From NCBI GenBank assembly GCA_025526915.1, contig JAHLKH010000040.1, forward strand, positions 62,001-126,000: a stretch of DNA of 64,000 nucleotides, written 5' to 3'. Source of the DNA: Entophlyctis helioformis. Taxonomy: Eukaryota > Chytridiomycota > Chytridiomycetes > Chytridiales > Chytriomycetaceae. The notes beneath the pieces are model-generated. The model was not told the DNA's origin. It ran no database searches and saw nothing but the letters and a program-made list of their open reading frames with translations. Both the position numbers and the translations under genes were made by a program. Shown in pieces: positions 1 to 10,962 of the stretch; within the stretch, counting starts at the first letter, position 1; every line of letters begins with the position of its first letter.

Positions 1-531
1 GAACGAGTCGAACGGTGGCGTGTTGAGGAGGTTGATGGCGGTGAACATGGCGATGGTGAAGGGGATCAGGCCCAGGATCCAGATGGGGATCACTAGTGCC
101 CACTGTCTGTCAGCCTCGTCCGTGTCAGTCAGTGCGTGGCGATCGGTGATGATGTGCAGACGGTCAGTGGCGGGACGGATGGATGGACGGATGGACGCAT
201 GGATGGATGGCTATGTACCGGGATGGGTAGTATGTGATGCCGATGCTTCGGAGGCCCTTGTCCGGAAACACGGCCCAGATGATGTACACGACTGGCAGCA
301 GACACACACGCACGATGCGAGCGGGCGTGCATACATGCGTGTCGCGTGAGTGTGCCGTCGCCCACATTCGGCTGTCAAGGCGGCCAGCTTACTGAAAGCC
401 ACGATGGACGACAGATACAGAACGAAGCCGTAGTACTCGCGCGTGGTGGACGGCGTGCGGCTGTTGGACAGGTCGGCGTTGCTGCCGCCCATGGAGCCTT
501 TGGACAGCGTGCGCTCCAATGTCGTGGCCAT
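1..531 (-). CDS. GPI19: PIG-P / GPI19, subunit of the GPI-GlcNAc transferase (3' end outside window)
   Basis: Subunit P of the ER membrane complex that transfers GlcNAc from UDP-GlcNAc to phosphatidylinositol, the first step of GPI-anchor synthesis. Three exons are visible on the minus strand: 531-393, 291-219 and 106 to below 1. Splice phases close exactly (phase 1, then phase 2). The 106 visible codons carry the family pattern: TREYYGFVLYLSSIVAF beginning the first membrane helix, then YIIWAVFP, GITYYPSR, and a second helix VIPIWILGLIPFTIAMF followed by NTPPFDS. Only the last residues are missing. The start at 531 gives a short hydrophilic serine-rich leader, as usual for the family. Its start codon lies 59 bp from that of the divergent AP-1 sigma gene. 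Identification is by motif order; confidence is high. Confidence 0.87.
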
Positions 532-590
532 GGCTGTTGGCAAGCTGTTGGCAAGCTGTTGCCGGTTGCCCTCAGTTGCGCCAAGATTCG
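532..590. promoter_or_regulatory. 59-bp bidirectional spacer between GPI19 and AP1S start codons
   Basis: The two initiator ATGs (531 on minus, 591 on plus) are separated by only 59 bp, so any core promoter elements and both 5' leaders must share or overlap this stretch. I see no clear TATA box. The role is inferred from position only. Confidence 0.45.
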
Positions 591-1836
591 ATGGGCGTGC
601 GATTCCTCCTTCTGGTGTCACGGCAGGGTACGTTGGGCGGGGACGGCCTGGGCTGCGCAGACGGAGAGTGGAGTGGAGTCGGCTGGCGTGGAGCGCAGTG
701 GCATGGGCTGTGCGGCTGCTGCGTGCTCTGGCAACACGCCGCCCGCCCGCTTCAGCGCCGAGTGCTTCAGCAGCGCCAGGGACAGCGACCGTCAAGCGGA
801 TGTCTGAGTTGCGTCGCGCGCATCCAAGCAGCGGTGGTGGCATCGGCAGGCCAGCGGGCGGGCTGCTTCGGCCAGGGTTGCTCCAGACGGACAGGCGGAC
901 AGACAGGCGGACAGATGGACAGATGGACAGATGGACAGATGGACAGACGCACACGGATGCAGACGGATAGATGCACAGGCTGGAGGCAGTCGAGACTGAC
1001 GCTCGCTGGCGCGTGTGATGGGCAGGCAAGATCCGTCTGACCAAGTGGTTCACGGCCGACTGGGGCGGCAAGGAAAAGGCCAAGATTGTCAAGGATGTGA
1101 GCCAGATGGTGCTTGCCCGCAAGACCAAGATGTGCAACGTGCTCGAGTTCAAAGGTCTGTCACTGTGTGTGCGTGTGTGCGTGTCTCCATCGGCGTGTGT
1201 TTTTGCTCATCTCGCATGCATGGCCCGGCCTCAGAATTCAAGGTTGTCTACAGAAGGTGCGTCAAGAAGAGCCTGGTGCTCGTGGTTGTTTGTGCGCTGA
1301 CCCGCGTATATCGCATGCTGTGTGGCCTTGATAGATACGCGAGTTTGTTCTTTGTCGTCGGCACAGACATTGACGAGAACGAGCTGCTGTCGCTCGAGAT
1401 CATCCATCGCTACGTGGAGATTCTGGACAAGTGGTTCATGAACGTCTGCGAGCTGGACATTATCTTCAACTACCAGCAAGCATACACCATTCTCGGTAAG
1501 GCGGGCTGGTGCAGTCGGATGCCGCTTGATGGATTGCATCCTGCCATCTGGATCCACCTGGATGGATGGATGAATGATCTGACACCTGGATGCAGACGAG
1601 CTGCTGATTGCGGGCGAGTTGGAAGAGACGAGCAAACGCGCGGTGCTCAACACGCTCAAACGGATTGACGAGGTCTGTGTTGGATCTCTCGCTTGCATGC
1701 AAACCAACCAACTGACTGACTAACTGACCGACTGACTGACTGGCAAACACCAACTGTGCATCTCGTGCTGTGTGTGTACATGCAGACCGAGAAGCAGGAG
1801 ATTGCCGCTCAGCCTTCGGCACTAGGCCTTTTTTGA
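591..1836 (+). CDS. APS1: AP-1 clathrin adaptor complex, sigma subunit
   Basis: Small sigma chain of the AP-1 adaptor, which recruits clathrin and cargo at the trans-Golgi network and endosomes. Six exons: 591-627, 1026-1154, 1235-1256 (only 22 nt), 1335-1495, 1596-1672 and 1786-1836. All phases close to give 158 aa, the usual sigma length. Family hallmarks are present: the N-terminal [16 protein letters not shown] strand, [28 protein letters not shown], the [12 protein letters not shown] helix, [11 protein letters not shown], and the terminal [14 protein letters not shown] helix. The sequence is closer to AP-1 than AP-2 or AP-3 sigma by the [18 protein letters not shown] block. The first intron is long (398 bp) and contains simple repeats. 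The start is fixed by the first exon encoding [12 protein letters not shown]. Confidence 0.93.
882..950. repeat. GACAGATG-type tandem repeat in AP-1 sigma intron 1
   Basis: About eight degenerate copies of an 8-bp unit (gacaggcg, then gacagatg). It lies wholly inside the first intron of the sigma gene. The same motif family recurs in introns across the window. Confidence 0.85.
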
Positions 1837-1895
1837 ATGAACCGACCCCGTTTTTCTTTTTGATCCAATCGTTGCCATTCAAACGCTCGCTCACG

Positions 1896-4800
1896 ATGGT
1901 GGTGTCGTCCAAGAAGCAAGGTCGGTCAGCAGCGGCCGCGGCTTGCCGAGAGCATCGGCACGACAGACAGACAGACATCCAGCCGGCAGTGCCGCAGTCG
2001 CTCTCGCTGCCACTCACCTGCAGGATGCTGGCGGTCGTGTCTGCCTGCAAGCCAACTCTTGTTACTGACGCTTGCGACGCTGACGGCCCGTCAACAAAAA
2101 TGTAACCTTGCACGACTCTCGCCTCGCCTCGCCTCGCCTCGACTGGACTCGACTGGACTGGACTCGACTGGATGCAATGTCGCTATGCGGCTGCCACCTT
2201 CATGCACACATGCACACTCCTGTAGGCATGTTTACGCCTTTCCGAGCACTCGGATACGTGACGGCCGACGTGCCGCTGTCCATCCAGGCTCGCGGCCAGG
2301 CGCATTTCATCACATCGTCCATCGGCGACTCGTTCCAGATCTTTGACGTAAGTGCTCTGCGAGCCTGCCATCCAGCCTGCGATCCCATGCCTGCGATCAG
2401 GCCGTTGGGGCATGCAGGCTGCTGCTGCTCTTCCGTGTAGCCACTGACCTGCTTGTTTGCGATCGCTGCGTGGCGCTGGGCTGACAGGGCGACAAGATGC
2501 GGCTGCTGTTTGTTGGTAAGCCTCGGCCATCAGCAACGTCTCGACCGCCTGCCCCCCTCTTGTACAGCCCATCCCACTCACACGCTGCCGCACACTTTGA
2601 TGTGGACGTGTTGCTGGACAGGCCCCAAGCTCGAGTCGCCCATCACGTCGATTGCATCGTTCAAGGACCTGACGTTTGCCTCGTCCGGCTCCGAGATCAT
2701 CGTCTTCAACCGCGCAAAGGAGTCGTACCGTCTGTCTGCACCCGACTCGTCTGCAGCCATCTCCAACCTCTTTGTGCTGGGCAACCTGGTCTTTGGTCTC
2801 GGCGACGACAACGCGCTCCGCATCTGGGACTTTTTCGAGAGAGGCTTCCACAACGAGATCAGCTTTTCGTCCAAGTTCACGGTCACGGCTGCGATGCATC
2901 CGTCCACGTACCTCAACAAGGTGCTCGTGGGCAGTCAGCAGGGCACCATGCAGCTGTGGAACATTCTCAGCATGTACGTGGCCGCAACTGTTTGTGAGCG
3001 TGAGCGTTGACCACACGCGCATCCTTGGCCGTATCCAACCTGCTCTGACGCACAATGGCGGCACGCTATACACAGGAAGCTCATCTACGAGTTCAAGTCG
3101 TTTGGCTCGCCCATCGTGACGCTGGAGCAGTCGCCCTCGATCGACGTGATCGCCATTGGTCTGCTCGACGGTAGCACGGTGCTCTACAACATCAAGGTCG
3201 ACAAGGAGATCCTGCGGTTCCGCCAGGAGGGCAAGGTCACGGCCATCACGTTCCGCACGGACGGCCAGCCCATCATGGCGACGGCCAACATGTACGGCGA
3301 TGTCTCGCTGTGGGATCTCGAGGAACGCCGGCTTATGCACGTCATGAAGGGTGCGCATGACGCGGCCGTGCACACGTGCATGTTCTACAACGGGATGCCG
3401 ATCCTTGTCACGGCGTCGTCGGACAATTCCATCAAGGTGGGACACTGGTGCCGTGTCGTGCTGTGCTGTGCTGTGTCATGTCGTGTCGTGGTCACGGACA
3501 GTCAGTGACGGACCGACCGACGGACCGATCAACGGACCCGATCGACTGACGCTCACTTGTACAACGCGACAGCAATGGCTGTTTGACAGTCTGGACGGCC
3601 TCCCGCGTCTGCTCAAGCTCCGCAGCGGCCACCACAAGCCACCGACGGGCATCCGCCACTACGACGACGACGGCCGCACGATTCTCAGTGCCGGCCAGGA
3701 CCAGGCCCTCCGCTCCTTCTCCATCATCCGCGACGCGCAGAACGTTGAGCTGTCGCAGGGCTCCCTCGAGAAGAAGGCCAAGAAGATTAACATGCACATT
3801 GACGCGCTCAAGCTCCCCCAGATTGTGCAGTTTGCTGCCAGTACGTCTTGGATTTGGGGGTTGTCTCGTGTTGGTTGGCTGGCTGGCTGGCTCCCTGGCT
3901 GGAACGCGTCTTATGTGAGAGCGTGTGATCTAACCTACGCTCATTGGATGTGCAGACCAGGCAAAGGAGAAGGAGTGGGACAATGTGCTCACGTGCCACA
4001 TGAACCAGTCTGTGGCGCGCACATGGAACCACCAGCGCAAGGCGATTGGACGCTTCTCATTCGCAACGCAAGACGGGTCGGCTGTCAAGGTTTGTTCTGT
4101 GCATCAGTTTGGCTTGTCTTTTGTTTTTGGGCTGGCTTGCGTGACTATCTGAGCTGACGTTGGGCCGGTCGGATGGTGGCCGGATGGCGGCCGGATGACA
4201 GTCGGTTGCACTCAGTGTCTGCGGCAACTACGGATTCATTGGATCGAGCAAGGGCCGCATTGAGCGCTTCAACATGCAGTCAGGCTTGCTGCGCATGACG
4301 TATGCTGGCCAGAACGGTGGGTGGCAGTGGTTCTTGGCCTGCTGGATCAACATCTGACGCGCTGCTTGGTGGATGCGGGCTGCAGGACACACCAAGGCCG
4401 TCACGGCGATCACGTCCGATGGCGTCAACCGCCTGGTCATTTCTTCCTCGCTCGACCAGACCGTCAAGGTACACTGCCAGCCAGCCATGCATTCCAATTG
4501 GCCATGTCTGTCGTTTGCTGACACGCATTCTGCCTGCCTGCCTGCCCTGCAGTTCTGGGACTTCAACAACGGCAAGCTGCTTGAGACGATCCGCTTTGAC
4601 ACGGCCATTTCGCACATGGTCTTCCACAATGACAGCAGCCTGCTCGCCGTGGCAACCGACGACCTGTGCATCCGCGTGGTGGACATTGAGACCAAAAAGG
4701 TTGTCCGTGAGTTCTGGGGCCACCACAACCGCATCACGGACATGGCTGTCAGCAGGGACGGCCGGTGGATCGTGTCGAGCTCTCTGGACGGCACCATACG

Positions 4801-6021
4801 CACATGGGACCTCCCGACGGGCTACCTCATTGACGGGTTCCGCGTCGCAGATATCCCGACCAGTGTCTCCCTCTCGCCCACGGGCGATTTCCTGGCGACC
4901 ACGCACGTCAACCACGTCGGCATCTTCCTCTGGGCGAACCGCAGCCAGTACGAGAACGTGCCCGTGCGGCGTCTGGATGACGAGGATCTGTTTGCGACGG
5001 CCGCGGCACTGCCTGCCAGTGGCGGTCACGAGCAGGACGCTGTGCCCGAGGAGCCCGAGACGGATGCCGAGACGGACATGGTGGTCGCTGACGAGGACAA
5101 GGACGCCAAGATGCAGACACCGCAGGACCTTGTGGATGACATGATCACGCTGTCCACACTGCCCAAGTCTCGCTGGCAGAACCTGCTGTCTCTCGAGGCC
5201 ATCAAGGTCGGTTGATTGGTTTGGCTTTTCTGTTTGATGCGGCAAGAAGCGATGCGCGGCTCACATAAAATGGGATGGCGGTGAACAGAAACGCAACAAG
5301 CCGATCGAGGCTCCCAAGGCACCTGCGCAGGCACCGTTCTTCCTGCCCACTCTTCCCGGAGCCGTGCCCAAGTTTGCCGTCTCAGACGACGCGGCCAATG
5401 ATGCTGGCAAGGACGGCAGCCGCATCTTCAAGAACCTGGACGTGGACATGAATGAGCTTGCGCGTCTCCTCAAGTCTGGCAACGAGAGCGGCGACTGTGA
5501 GTGCAGGACTGCAGGTTGAATTGGCGATGGGTGATGCGAGATGGATGCTGACCATGCGAATGCGGGCTGTGATGACCAACAGACTCGCTTGTGATGGAGT
5601 ACTTGAAGACACTGTCGCCGTCGGCAGTGGATGTCGAGATCCGCATGCTGCCCATGGACGCCGGCCAGACGCACCTCTGCCACTTTTTGGAGTATGTGGT
5701 GTACGCGCTCGACTCGCAGCGCGATTTTGAGCTTGTGCATGCGTACCTGAACGTGTTCCTAAAGGTACGAGACGCTGTTTGCTACACCGTGCGCCGACTG
5801 CATGCGTTGCTCGGCAAGCGATGGGCATTGGCTGGCAGGCTGACTTGAGTGCAATCGATGCGCAACAGATCCACGGCGACGTGATCCAGGCGGGCGGCGA
5901 GCGTCTGCGTGAAGCGCTCACGACGGTGCAGCAGCGCGCGGAGGGGGCGTGGGGCCGTCTAGAGACGAAGCTGCAGTACGCGCTGTGTGTGGTGGACTTT
6001 GCGCGTGGCGCTGGCTTCTAG
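1896..6021 (+). CDS. UTP21: UTP21 / WDR36, WD40 subunit of the UTP-B small-subunit processome
   Basis: Tandem beta-propeller protein of the UTP-B subcomplex of the nucleolar SSU processome, needed for early cleavage of pre-18S rRNA. Thirteen exons: 1896-1920, 2226-2347, 2488-2515, 2622-2973, 3076-3436, 3573-3840, 3956-4089, 4202-4316, 4386-4468, 4553-5206, 5289-5496, 5583-5764 and 5869-6021. All phases close to 894 aa, matching the family. Diagnostic blocks are the N-terminal FTPFRALGYVT, repeated WD-type strands (LWDLEERRLMHVM, IRTWDLPTGYLIDGF), VCGNYGFIGSSKGRIERFNMQSG, and GHTKAVTAITSDGVNRLVIS. The C-terminal helical Utp21 domain follows from about residue 700 (PFFLPTLPGAVPKF, then LMEYLKTLSP-like). 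An acidic linker (about residues 650-690) separates propellers from that domain. Start chosen because the first exon MVVSSKKQG joins GMFTPFRA in phase. Confidence 0.93.
2113..2172. repeat. CTCGC / CTCGACTGGA pentamer-decamer array in UTP21 intron 1
   Basis: Four or more tandem CTCGC units run into alternating GACTGGACTC units. It lies inside the first intron of UTP21 and has no coding potential in context. Confidence 0.8.
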
Positions 6022-6279
6022 AGCGGGCAGCTGTGTGGCAGCCGGGCACGTGCGACGAATGAATGAATGGACGTTGCAGTGGGTGCAGTGGGAGGTGAAT
6101 GCGGCCCCAACGAGCCTGAAGGGGCCTGAAGGGGCCCAGACAGACACATGCGACACATGCGACACATGCGACACCGACGGCCGCAATGGCCGCGATGGCC
6201 GCAATGGGCAAACGCCGCGAGTTGCGCATTCGGCGACTTGTCTGAAAGCCGCAAATCTCGTTGGAGCGCGACGCCACCC
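6022..6279. other. UTP21-Rac1 intergenic spacer with 9-mer repeat
   Basis: No coding signal is seen. At about 6145-6176 there are roughly four copies of a CGACACATG unit, followed by repeated GATGGCCGC / AATGGCCGC words. The last 100 bp probably hold the Rac1 copy A promoter and 5' leader (inference). Confidence 0.6.
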
Positions 6280-8238
6280 ATGCAGGCCATCAAATGTGTC
6301 GTCGTCGGTGACGGGTAAGCACGCCCGCACGCCCGCACGCCCGTCTGCCTGTCTGTATGCCCGCATGCCCGCACGCCAGCCAGGGCACGGCACGCTGCCT
6401 GCGCAGAAGCCGTGGCAGACGGGGCTCGCACGCACGCAGCTGCCGCCCGCCCTGTCCGCCTTGCTGCCCCGTCTCCCCGTGTGCTTGATGTGCCTGCTGC
6501 CTGCCTGCCGCATGCCATCCGCCACTCGCTGCCCGCCGCCCGGCGCTTCCTTCCGGCCAGTACGTAAGCATGCCAGCCAGCCCATCAGCCAGCCAGCCAG
6601 CCAGCCATCAGCCAGCCAACACAAGCAGCACCCAGCAGCCGCCGCCATCGACGCCAGCATCTGCCTCGGCGTCGGTCGCCAACGATGGTATCAGCAGCAG
6701 CAGCATCGCAGTGTACTACCCCAGGCCGCCACAGCGACATCAGCGATGACAGCGACGACAGCAGCGACAGCAGCAGCAACGGCAATGCTTCGGGCATTCG
6801 GTTGCACCAGCCGCAGATGCCTGCGACATGGCGGGCGGCATGGCCATACACCGATGGGCGTGTTTGCAGCAACAGCTTGTCAACACGCCACAGACGCTTG
6901 CATCTCCACGATCCCCCCAACGCAATTTGGCTGGCTGGCTGGCGGGCTGGCTGGCGGGCTGGCTGCGCCGGCATGCCCGACAGCAACACAGCCGGACTCG
7001 GGCATGGCTTGGCTGGCTTGAGTGCATCTGCCCATGGCTGCTGGGATGGATCGCTTGGGCAGCGACGGCAGCCGATACCTGCAACGTTGCGTTGCAAGAC
7101 TCGCAACTGGCCGAAATGTATCTGGCAGCTCACTGACATGCTCCATGCCACATGTCCTCATTGCACGATGCTTCGTGATACAGTGCCGTCGGAAAGACTT
7201 GCCGTACGTGGCCTCTCTCTCTCTCGCTCGCTCTCTCTGCCCATCTGTCTATCTGCCCATCTGCCTGCCTGTTTGTGGCTTGCGATTGGCGTGGCGCTGA
7301 CGTTGCCATGTGACAACTGCCCGACGGTCTTCAACGCCACGCATCTTGCACCTCGCATCTTGCATCTCGTTCCTCTGACTGTCTTGGATCGCCACAGTTC
7401 TCATCAGTTACACCACCAACGCCTTCCCGGGCGAGTACATTCCCACTGTGTATGTTGCCGCTCGGATCTTTATCTGTCTGTCTTCTTGTCTCTCTGTCGC
7501 ACTGTGTGGCAGCTGGCTGTAGTCTGCAGCTGTGCATCTGGCTGCACTCGAGCACGACTCTGACCTCTCTTGACCCGCCTTGTCCATGCTGCATGCACCA
7601 ACGATCCACATTCAACGCGCGCTCGCTTGGAAACACGCAACAGCTTCGACAACTACTCTGCAAACGTCATGGTCGATGGCAAGCCCATCAACCTGGGTCT
7701 CTGGGACACGGCCGGCCAGGAGGACTACGACCGTCTCCGCCCGCTGTCCTACCCCCAGACCGACGTGTTCCTCGTCTGCTTCTCGCTCGTCAGCCCGCCG
7801 TCGTTTGAGAACGTCAGGACAAAGGTTCGTTGCTCCTGTTGTCGCTTTGGCGGATGGCTTGGATGGCCTTGGATGGCCTTGGATGCCGTGCAAGACAACA
7901 AGAGCCGAGATCCACTGACATGCAACGACTGCAATGGCATCCAACAGTGGTTCCCCGAGATCAGCCACCACGCACCAGGCACGCCATGCATCCTTGTCGG
8001 CACCAAGCTCGACTTGCGCGAGGACCGCGACACGATTGACAAGCTTCGTGAAAAGCGCATGGCGCCGATCGCCTACCCTCAGGGCGTGCAGATGATGAAG
8101 GAGATTGGCGCAGTCAAGTACCTCGAGTGCTCTGCGCTGACACAAAAGGGACTCAAGAACGTGTTTGACGAGGCGATCCGCGCGGTGCTCATGCCCCCCG
8201 AGGTCAAGAAGAAGAAGAAGGCGTGTATGGTTCTGTAA
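6280..8238 (+). CDS. RAC1: Rac1-type Rho GTPase, copy A (intact CaaX box)
   Basis: Small GTPase controlling actin, polarity and NADPH oxidase at membranes. Five exons: 6280-6314, 7184-7203 (20 nt), 7398-7449, 7644-7824 and 7948-8238, giving 192 aa, the exact Rac1 length. It shows the P-loop GDGAVGKT (residues 10-17), effector region [13 protein letters not shown], switch [11 protein letters not shown], the base-specificity motif [14 protein letters not shown], a polylysine stretch, and the C-terminal CaaX box CMVL for prenylation. Residues typical of Rac rather than Cdc42 are the [14 protein letters not shown] segment and the SFENVRTKW helix. Intron 1 is exceptionally long (869 bp) versus 86 bp in copy B. 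The second gene copy lies 1.5 kb downstream in the same orientation. Confidence 0.95.
6315..7183. other. 869-bp intron 1 of Rac1 copy A, with apparent extra DNA
   Basis: The matching intron in copy B is 86 bp, so about 780 bp are extra here. The extra stretch holds CGCCCGCA and CCAGCCAGCCAGCC runs, a CAGCAGCGACAGC-rich segment near 6690-6780, and GGCTGGCGGGCTGG repeats near 6940-6970. A serine/aspartate-rich open frame (about 6690-6830) looks weakly protein-like, but it has no recognisable domain and is not needed for Rac1. I treat it as non-coding. Confidence 0.55.
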
Positions 8239-9775
8239 AACCTTTTTCAGCTTCAATCTCTATTCTCTTCTCTCTTCTCCCTCTCTCTCTCTCCCTCTCT
8301 CTTGGGTATGGAGAGCCCTTCCTTACCACCCTTCTTTTCCATGTGTGGCATTCTTCCATGCCGCTTTATCCACACTCTCCCACACACTACCCTGTCCTTC
8401 TGTTTCGGCCTGCCCATCTTTTAGCGAGCAATCAACACCCATCAACCTTTTTGTTTTACAGGCATGGTCGAGTCTTGATGCTCAGATGCTCACTTGCACT
8501 GGCCGAGGATTGTGATATGCAGCTCTTTGGCATGTTAGCCGAGCGTATCGGACCATGGCCAGTGGACTGCTGGAGATCGCTGGGTCTGGATCTGGGTCTG
8601 ACATTCTACGTCGGGGCCAGCAGCGAGTGTCGGCAGTGTCTTGCCGCATGAGATGCTCAACAAGGCGGCGGTGGCGGGCCAATCAGCGGCGCGTGCTCAA
8701 CCTCGCGAACCAGCGAGCCAGAATATTTCCATTTTTGGGGTTGAGCGGCGTCGGCTGCACTGTCACGATTCTTGCCCTGCGAACCAACAAAGGTGAGCCT
8801 CTGCGCCATGGTTGGACTGATGGCGTCTGTGTGCGTGCGTGCGTGGTGCGCTGTGGCGTGCGAGTGCGTGGTGCCGTGAGCTGCAGCAGTGCACACGGCC
8901 CTCGGGTGGGCATGGCTGGACTGGCTGGCTGCCTGACTGCCTGCTGCCTTGCTGCCATGGTGTGGAGCCCCCCATCTGGCGAGCAGTGTGTGGCCGCCAT
9001 GCAGATGTGGAGCTCCAGACAACGGCGGCATCCAGCAGCCAGCGACCAACGGCCGACAGCCAACCGGCAGCGACCAGCCAGCAGCCAGCAGCAACCAGCC
9101 GGCAGACGCTCGACAGGCCATCCCCCCTACGGCACCAACGGCACTTCGGCACCAACGGCACGGCGGCGCTCTCCCTGTGTGTGTGCACAGGGAGCAGCCT
9201 CGGGCACACTCGCTGGCTGGCTGGCGGCGGCAGCCGACGCTGGCGGAAGAAGGGGCGCGAGGCGTCGACGGCACGCACACGCGGGCACAGACAGCGGCGG
9301 TCAGCGGGCGGGCTGGGCTGGATGTGATGCGGGTGCGGTGCGGCAGGCGGCGTGCACGCCTCGCCTGCTACTGCCCTCTCTCGCTGCTCTCGCTCTCGCT
9401 GCTCGCCGCTGTGGCCGTCGCCCAACCACTCGACCACTCGACCACTTGACCACTTGGCCGCCGCCACGCCAGCCTTGGCCGCCCCTGCCGTGCCCGCTGT
9501 GCACCACCGCTCGCACAGAGCCCCGCTGCCTGCCTGGTTGCAGGCACTTGAAGCACGCCGCCTGCACGCCGCCTGCACGCAGCCTGCACACAGACACAGA
9601 CACAGACACGCCTCCCTGCCCCTGCCTCGCCCTGCCTCTCCTTGTGCTGCCCAGTGACTGACCCGTTCATTTCGACGTGGCGTCGGCTGCTGGCACCGCC
9701 CACTCGCCTGTGCTCGCCTGCCCTCCTGCCTCCTGCCGCAATCAACCCGGCCGCCCGTTCAGTCCTCCGTTCACA
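8239..9775. other. 1.5-kb spacer between the two Rac1 genes, no gene seen
   Basis: It begins with a pyrimidine-rich 3' region of copy A (CTCTCT runs near 8280-8310). The middle is low-complexity GC-rich DNA with CCAGCAGCCAGC and CACTTGACCACT-type repeats, and it ends with the copy B leader. Open frames of up to 368 codons exist, but they are compositionally biased toward Ala, Pro, Arg and Gln. They lack domain signal and appear on both strands at once. A segment near 9425-9460 repeats CGACCACTCGACCACTTGACC. I find no supportable gene. Confidence 0.55.
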
Positions 9776-10954
9776 ATGCAGGCCATCAAGTGTGTCGTCG
9801 TCGGCGACGGGTGCGTCCTCTTGCTTTCTGTGCCTCGCCTGCCGCCCCGTTCAGACTTGCTGACTAACGTGTGCTCTCGCTGCGATCTCGGTACAGTGCC
9901 GTCGGAAAGACTTGCCGTACGTGGCCTCTCGCTCGCTCACTCTGTCCATCTGTCTATCTGCCTATCTGCCTATCTGCCTGCCTGTTTGTGGCTTGCGATT
10001 GGCGTGGCGCTGACGTTGCCATGTGACAACTGCCCGACGGTCTTCAACGCCACGCATCTTGCACCTCGCATCTTGCACCTCGTTCCTCTGACTGTCTTGG
10101 ATCGCCACAGTTCTCATCAGTTACACCACCAACGCCTTCCCGGGCGAGTACATTCCCACTGTGTACGTTGCCGCTCGGATCTCTGTCTGTCTGTCTTCTT
10201 GTCTCTCTATCTGTCGCACTGTGTGGCAGCTGGATGCAGTCTGCTGCTGTGCATCTGGCTGCACTCGAGCACGGCTCTGACCTCTCTTGACCCGCCTTGT
10301 CCATGCTGCATGCACCAACGATCCACATTCAACGCGCGCTCGCTTGGAAACACGCAACAGCTTCGACAACTACTCTGCAAACGTCATGGTCGATGGCAAG
10401 CCCATCAACCTGGGTCTCTGGGACACGGCCGGCCAGGAGGACTACGACCGTCTCCGCCCGCTGTCTTACCCCCAGACCGACGTGTTCCTTGTCTGCTTCT
10501 CGCTCGTCAGCCCGCCGTCGTTTGAGAACGTCAGGACAAAGGTCGTTGCTCCTGTTGTCGCTTTGGCGGAAGGCTTGGATGGCTTTGGATGGCTTGGATG
10601 GCCTTGGATGCCGTGCAAGACAACAAGAGCCGAGATCCACTGACATGCAACGACTGCAATGGCATCCAACAGTGGTTCCCCGAGATCAGCCACCACGCAC
10701 CAGGCACGCCATGCATCCTTGTCGGCACCAAGCTCGACTTGCGCGAGGACCGCGACACGATCGAGAAGCTCCGCGACAGACGCATGGCGCCGATCGCCTA
10801 CCCTCAGGGTGTGCAGATGATGAAGGAGATTGGCGCAGTCAAGTACCTCGAGTGCTCTGCGCTGACACAAAAGGGACTCAAGAACGTGTTTGACGAGGCG
10901 ATCCGCGCGGTGCTCATGCCCCCCGAGTCAAGAAGAAGAAGAAGGCGTGCCTGA
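9776..10954 (+). CDS. Rac1-type Rho GTPase, copy B (frame shifted before the CaaX box)
   Basis: Second tandem Rac1 gene. Exons: 9776-9810, 9897-9916, 10111-10162, 10361-10541 and 10673-10954, with the same exon sizes and phases as copy A. The G domain is complete (P-loop, switch I and II, TKLD, SAL). It differs from copy A at a few codons, mainly in the insert helix ([14 protein letters not shown] against [14 protein letters not shown]). At about 10927 one G is missing relative to copy A, so the lysine-rich tail is read as ESRRRRRRA followed by a stop at 10952-10954. One base more would give a polylysine tail with CaaX sequence CLIL ending at 10962. As written the product lacks a prenylation cysteine. 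This may be a real lesion or an assembly deletion, which recurs elsewhere in the window. Introns 2-4 are almost identical to copy A. Confidence 0.88.
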
Positions 10955-10962
10955 TTCTCTAA

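Noticed and set aside
211..1152. Long minus-strand open frame (313 codons) over GPI19 and the AP-1 sigma intron
   Set aside because: It is made of repeat-derived Ser/Cys/Val/Pro text and crosses real exons of both GPI19 and AP1S; only its GPI19 part is coding.
6685..7563. Plus-strand open frame of 292 codons inside Rac1 copy A
   Set aside because: It overlaps Rac1 exons in the wrong frame and consists of intron repeats; a nearly identical text appears in copy B, showing it is a shadow.
8555..9661. 368-codon open frame between the Rac1 genes
   Set aside because: Strong compositional bias, no domain, and equally long frames on the opposite strand; no splice or codon-usage support.
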